Source of the DNA: Heliomicrobium undosum
GTDB lineage: Bacteria > Bacillota > Desulfitobacteriia > Heliobacteriales > Heliobacteriaceae
Length of the DNA stretch: 35,376 nt
Direction: 5' to 3'
Assembly (NCBI RefSeq): GCF_009877425.1
Contig: NZ_WXEY01000028.1
Coordinates: 1-35,376, forward strand
A program made the position numbers and the translations under genes. Every line of letters begins with the position of its first letter. Positions within the stretch are counted from its first letter, which is position 1. The notes beneath the pieces are model-generated. The model saw only the letters and a program-made list of their open reading frames with translations, was not told where the DNA came from and made no database searches. Of this stretch, positions 32,190 through 35,376 are shown in pieces.

Positions 32190-32416
32190 CAGTAGCACCT
32201 CTTCCTACAAAAGAGCAGAACCTACGCAATCCAAATAAAACCAAACAAATTTTTACCCCAAAAGGGCAACTGCTTAAAGAACGATACCAATCCGCCCTTT
32301 AAATGTTTAAATTATCCAGTCAACAGTCACATTCACCCCGCACACGTTTATGGAAAAATACACTTTGTTTATGCCGTTGCTTCGATAGGCAATCCCACCC
32401 TTTCACCCCTTGTCAG

Positions 32417-33776
32417 CTAGGCAATAGATAACCCCCACTCCCAGACCCAACGATATAGGTGTAAGGATATCCACCTCGTCGCTTCGCGCATTTCATCAAT
32501 GATATATCGAAGCGGCACATCTCGATGACGAGAGGCAGGGAGATGATGAAAGAAAAACAATCGCTTAAGATTAAAAGCCAGCACTTGAAATCCGCTCATC
32601 GCTTTGATCGCGACCGAATCGTGCACGAAGCAGTGGTCCAAGGCGTTGAACGTCTTGAGGTTGCGAAATCCAATGTTTTCAATATCCCAGCGAGCGGCGG
32701 CAATCCGCGAGATCGTCTGGGTGTCCGTTTCTTCGGATGAGCATGTGGTTGCTATCCAGCGCTCCAGATATCGGTGACGAAGGCTTCATTGTTTGCTTCG
32801 ATGATTGTCTTATTGGTATGGCGAATGATTTTTACGATTCGCATGGGCACGCGAACTTGCGGCCATTGTGCCAATTTCTCTTCGTCCCAAGCTTGAACGT
32901 AAACGGTATTCCTGTTTCCATCTCTTTCTTCCCAAGTGGAGTCCGGAAGCCGGTTCGCAAAGCGGGCATTTGCCTCTTTCATAATCCGTCGACGTTCTTC
33001 TTTCATGCGAACAACCACATGAGCGCCTGCATCCAGAGCGGCATGAATGACGGGTGCTTTGGCAAACAGCGCGTCTAACGTGTACACATCCGTTATTTTT
33101 CCATAGGTCTCGGCCATATGGCGAATCAATCGCTGGGCGACGGTGGTTTCTCCTTCATCCTTGTCCACCCCATCCTGGGGCTTTCGCATTTCCCAGTCAT
33201 AAATCAGGTTCGCGCTGCCGCCAACCTGTTGGGCAACTACGGCCGCATGATAATAGTCGGTGGTCTTGTCGCGATGTTCGCGCGTGAGGCATTCTGGGCA
33301 ACGATGGGCCTTGGTGTGAAATAACTCCACGCCATCGATGGCGGTCACTCGCCAACCATCGATGCTTTCCTTCTGCGGGCCGCGTTGCTCCTTATATCGC
33401 TGGATCACACGGTCATGCTGCTTCCGTGCTCTTCCAGATCCCATTCTGTCAGTGCCTTTCGTACGGTGTCATGAGATGGCAAGGACACTTTTTTGGGAAC
33501 CAGTTGACGAAATGTCCCCGTTTTCCGCCAATGTTCCATCTGTTCCATACTCTCCATGCCGAAAAAGGCGCCAAAAAAAGCGACGGTAAAAATGGCTGGG
33601 GCTTTGATACGGGGTTGTTTGCGGCCATTCTTTGCTTGACGAACCATCTGCGAAAAGCCATGTACCTTTGAGGCGTACTGCGTAAAAAGTTGAACTTGTC
33701 GGCCCGCTTTTTTCCCACCGGGTGTTCTACAGAGGATTACTTGTAGTTTTGTGGGTGGCTGTGCTACACTTTGCAT
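32417..33776 (-). pseudogene. DDE transposase gene of an IS4-like element, frameshifted
   Basis: The full frame would start at the ATG 33776 (GGAGG before it) with KLQVILCRTPGGKKAGRQVQ, then VRQAKNGRKQPRIKAPAIFT and HDTVRKALTEWDLEE. Near 33424 a base is lost; RKQHDRVIQRYKEQ, GWRVTAIDGVELFHTKAHRC, TDVYTLDALFAKAPVIHAAL lie in the second frame. Near 32755 a second change moves it to the third frame (LERWIATTCSSEETDTQT, ARWDIENIGFRNLKTFN, MSGFQVLAFNLKRLFFFHHL), to a stop at 32417. DG-x-E, Y-T-L-D-A-L-F and R-W-x-I-E motifs fit an IS4-type DDE enzyme. Terminal repeats were not located. Confidence 0.8.
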
Positions 33777-34194
33777 TGAGGATTCCTCCTTTGTGCAGTG
33801 TTTTGCGTTGCAACAACTCACTTCGACAAAGGGATTGGGAATCCTTTAAACTTTTTTGGAAATTTATCTAATTATATCCACTCGTCTGTGGGAATTGACG
33901 CGTTTTCGTGACAATTCTCCAAATGCGCTTCAGATAAGGGTTTGGCGGACTTTTTTTATCAAAGATGCGTGGGTTCTGCAAAAGAGTTATTATGAGTATT
34001 ATTGTGTATTCGTCATAAAGAAAAAAGATCCTTCCACAAATTTGCCTTCTGCGGAAAACTATTCTAACAAACAATCACCTCCTCTGTCCTAATGGAAATG
34101 CGAGGTATTTATCTATAATTTTCCATATAGCAGCCCGCAAACTCACTTGGTTTGCAGCCCGTCTACTTAAAATTGTACGGATAAACATAAAAAA
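33777..34194. other. Noncoding stretch upstream of the dead transposase
   Basis: This A+T-rich stretch of about 420 nt holds no gene, RNA or clear terminator that I can support. Its left end must include the missing IS terminus and the transposase promoter. I could not define a terminal repeat. Confidence 0.4.
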
Positions 34195-34309
34195 CATCGA
34201 CTGATTCACCGTCGATGGTCGCTAGTCAATGTACGAACCCTGCTAAGGCTTTACTCGCTAGGTCAGACATCAATTTCATGCTCGCCCGTTCTAGTTCGTG
34301 TGCAAGGGT
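34195..34309 (-). repeat. Gene-end relic with terminator, copy B
   Basis: It matches copy A (22762-22892). The minus strand reads TLAHELERASMKLMSDLASK, then ALAGFVH and a stop at 34226-34228, followed by a CATCGAC/GTCGATG terminator hairpin (34195-34217) and a T-run. Here the tail frame is intact, whereas copy A has a frameshift and an earlier stop. No upstream gene body is seen. The identity of the parent protein is not known to me. Confidence 0.6.
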
Positions 34310-34525
34310 ACACAAAAACAAAAAGGGGATATATGGCGAAACGAGACAAACCCCAAAGACACGCGAAGCTTATTGAGGTCTTCCTATCAAAAAAGCTTAT
34401 AGGCCTTCAACCGTGTATTCGACGAATAAGTGAACGACGGGTTAACAAATAAATCACGAACGGGCCAAGACCACCTATTATTTTTGTTAGTTCTAAGGTT
34501 TGTTTATGGAGGTAAATTATACCTA

Positions 34526-34570
34526 ATGTCGAATTTAGGAATAAAAACCATGAAAGGGCTGGTATTATGA
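34526..34570 (+). CDS. Possible 14-codon leader ORF, coupled to the lipoprotein gene
   Basis: GGAGGT (34508-34513) is followed 12 nt later by an ATG opening MSNLGIKTMKGLVL. Its TGA overlaps the ATG of the lipoprotein gene (TTATGAG). The lipoprotein ATG itself has only a weak ribosome site, so reinitiation after this leader is possible. The peptide could equally be chance. Confidence 0.3.
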   Translation: MSNLGIKTMKGLVL

Positions 34571-35376
34571 GAAAATTTATTTCGGCATTAGTTGGTGTTG
34601 TTCTTGCCATTACCCTAACTGGTTGCTCTGGAGGAACCCAGGCAAGCGCACCGCAATCTCCAAAAGAGGTACTCAAAAACGAACGAATACAGGAACTCTC
34701 CGGAGATCCAAATAAGTTCAAAGGATACCCTGCAGAATTAAGTGGCCGTATCTTTATGCCTCCTGAATCCAAGGACGGTGTTACCTATTTTCAAATGTGG
34801 GCTGATCCAAAAAATAATACTGGAAATACCGTCGTCTATCTTAAGGGGACTTCTGAGAATATCAAGAACGGGGCGTTTGTTAAAGTAAAGGGAACTGTAG
34901 ATGGTAAATTTGAAGGGAAAAATGCATTTGGTGGTGTTGTGACAGCAATTTCCCTTGTGGCAAATGTAGTAGAAAAAGTTAATCCTATTGAGATACTTGC
35001 GCCCACAAAAAAGACTGTAGAGGTAAACAAAATTATTAATCAAAAAGGGTATACAATAGCCCTTCAACGGGTAGAATTTTCCGACAGTGAGACGAGGGTT
35101 TATTTATCTGTTACCAACGAAACAGATGGAAAAATCAGCTTTTACTCTTATTCTGCCAAGGCAGTACAAAACGGAAAACAATTTGAAACGGAATATGGAA
35201 ACGAAAACTATCCAAAACTACAAAGTGATATTCTTCCGGGTGTAAAAACGGAGGGAGTCCTTGTATTTAAGCCACTGGACGCAAGTGCTGGTAATGCTCA
35301 ATTTATATTTGACGGCTCTTTCGGTAATTTCACCATTCGATTTAATCCCGTTAAGTTCGATATTTCCTGGAAGTAA
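34567..35376 (+). CDS. Lipoprotein with OB-fold-like and DUF4352-like regions
   Basis: A 269-residue lipoprotein. A signal sequence (RK, hydrophobic core) ends in the lipobox LTGC (Cys about residue 20), followed by a Ser/Ala/Gln linker. A central region (about 45-130) with SGRIFMPPESKDGVTYFQMW, VVYLKGT and VKVKGTVDGKFEGKNAFGG resembles the OB-fold tRNA_anti-like domains of secreted proteins. The last 120 residues (RVEFSDSETRVYLSVTNETD, GVLVFKPLDASAGNAQFIFD) look like a DUF4352 immunoglobulin-like domain. The stop is at the window end. Codons are A+T-rich, so it may belong to the accessory region. The substrate or partner is unknown. Confidence 0.75.
   Translation: MRKFISALVGVVLAITLTGCSGGTQASAPQSPKEVLKNERIQELSGDPNKFKGYPAELSGRIFMPPESKDGVTYFQMWADPKNNTGNTVVYLKGTSENIKNGAFVKVKGTVDGKFEGKNAFGGVVTAISLVANVVEKVNPIEILAPTKKTVEVNKIINQKGYTIALQRVEFSDSETRVYLSVTNETDGKISFYSYSAKAVQNGKQFETEYGNENYPKLQSDILPGVKTEGVLVFKPLDASAGNAQFIFDGSFGNFTIRFNPVKFDISWK

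Noticed and set aside
32195-33900. Terminal inverted repeats of the IS4-like element
   Set aside because: I saw only weak partial matches (CAATCCC-type) on either side, so element borders were not called.
1-35376. CRISPR arrays, tRNA or rRNA genes
   Set aside because: No regularly spaced repeats and no tRNA or rRNA consensus segments were noticed on either strand.

Overview
The window looks like a chromosomal segment of an endospore-forming, motile, low-to-mid GC Gram-positive bacterium of the class Clostridia. The support is a cwlJ-gerQ spore-germination pair, two large chemotaxis receptors, type IV pilin-like genes, secreted copper-amine-oxidase-like (stalk) and Ig-like repeat proteins, and a c-di-AMP (ydaO-type) riboswitch. 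A Heliobacteria/Peptococcaceae-like host would fit, but that is a guess from gene style only.

Layout. (1) 104-5539, minus strand: a 1039-residue secreted Ig-like repeat protein and, upstream of it, a tight three-gene type IV pilin/pseudopilin operon. (2) 5757-6848, minus: gerQ and cwlJ. (3) 7047-7958, plus: a DUF4349 lipoprotein. (4) 8182-15741, minus: chemoreceptor, ABC-2 exporter pair, O-antigen-ligase-like membrane protein, second chemoreceptor. (5) 16036-18605, plus: promoter, c-di-AMP riboswitch, intrinsic terminator, then ablA-ablB, predicted to make the osmolyte N-epsilon-acetyl-beta-lysine. (6) 18618-22198, plus: the tail of a lost lactate permease, a scrap of a lost chemoreceptor, an intact lctP-type permease, and a secreted stalk-domain protein. 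The lost permease tail, its terminator and the sequence after it match the region downstream of the intact permease, so this is a decayed duplication.

(7) From about 22.4 kb to the end the window changes character. It becomes A+T-richer in places and full of broken genes. It holds a DUF3006 protein, a candidate two-gene toxin-antitoxin-like pair (nucleotidyltransferase plus small basic coiled-coil protein), a HEPN/MNT toxin-antitoxin pair, and wrecked mobilisation genes (relaxase-like, ribbon-helix-helix accessory, others). It also holds a phage-type XRE repressor with a cluster of palindromic operators and a divergent broken XRE gene, a dead IS3-family element, a multi-branched hairpin, a ParB-like/unknown gene pair, a dead IS4-like transposase, two copies of a short gene-end relic, and a lipoprotein. 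I read it as the remains of an integrated mobilisable or conjugative element.

The best functional story is the c-di-AMP riboswitch in front of ablAB: second-messenger control of compatible-solute synthesis. The best candidates for something undescribed are the 22.9-23.9 kb nucleotidyltransferase pair, the ParB-like pair at 30.6-32.2 kb, the 30.2 kb branched hairpin, and a Shine-Dalgarno/hairpin/start arrangement at the Ig-like repeat gene. No rRNA, tRNA or CRISPR array was seen.
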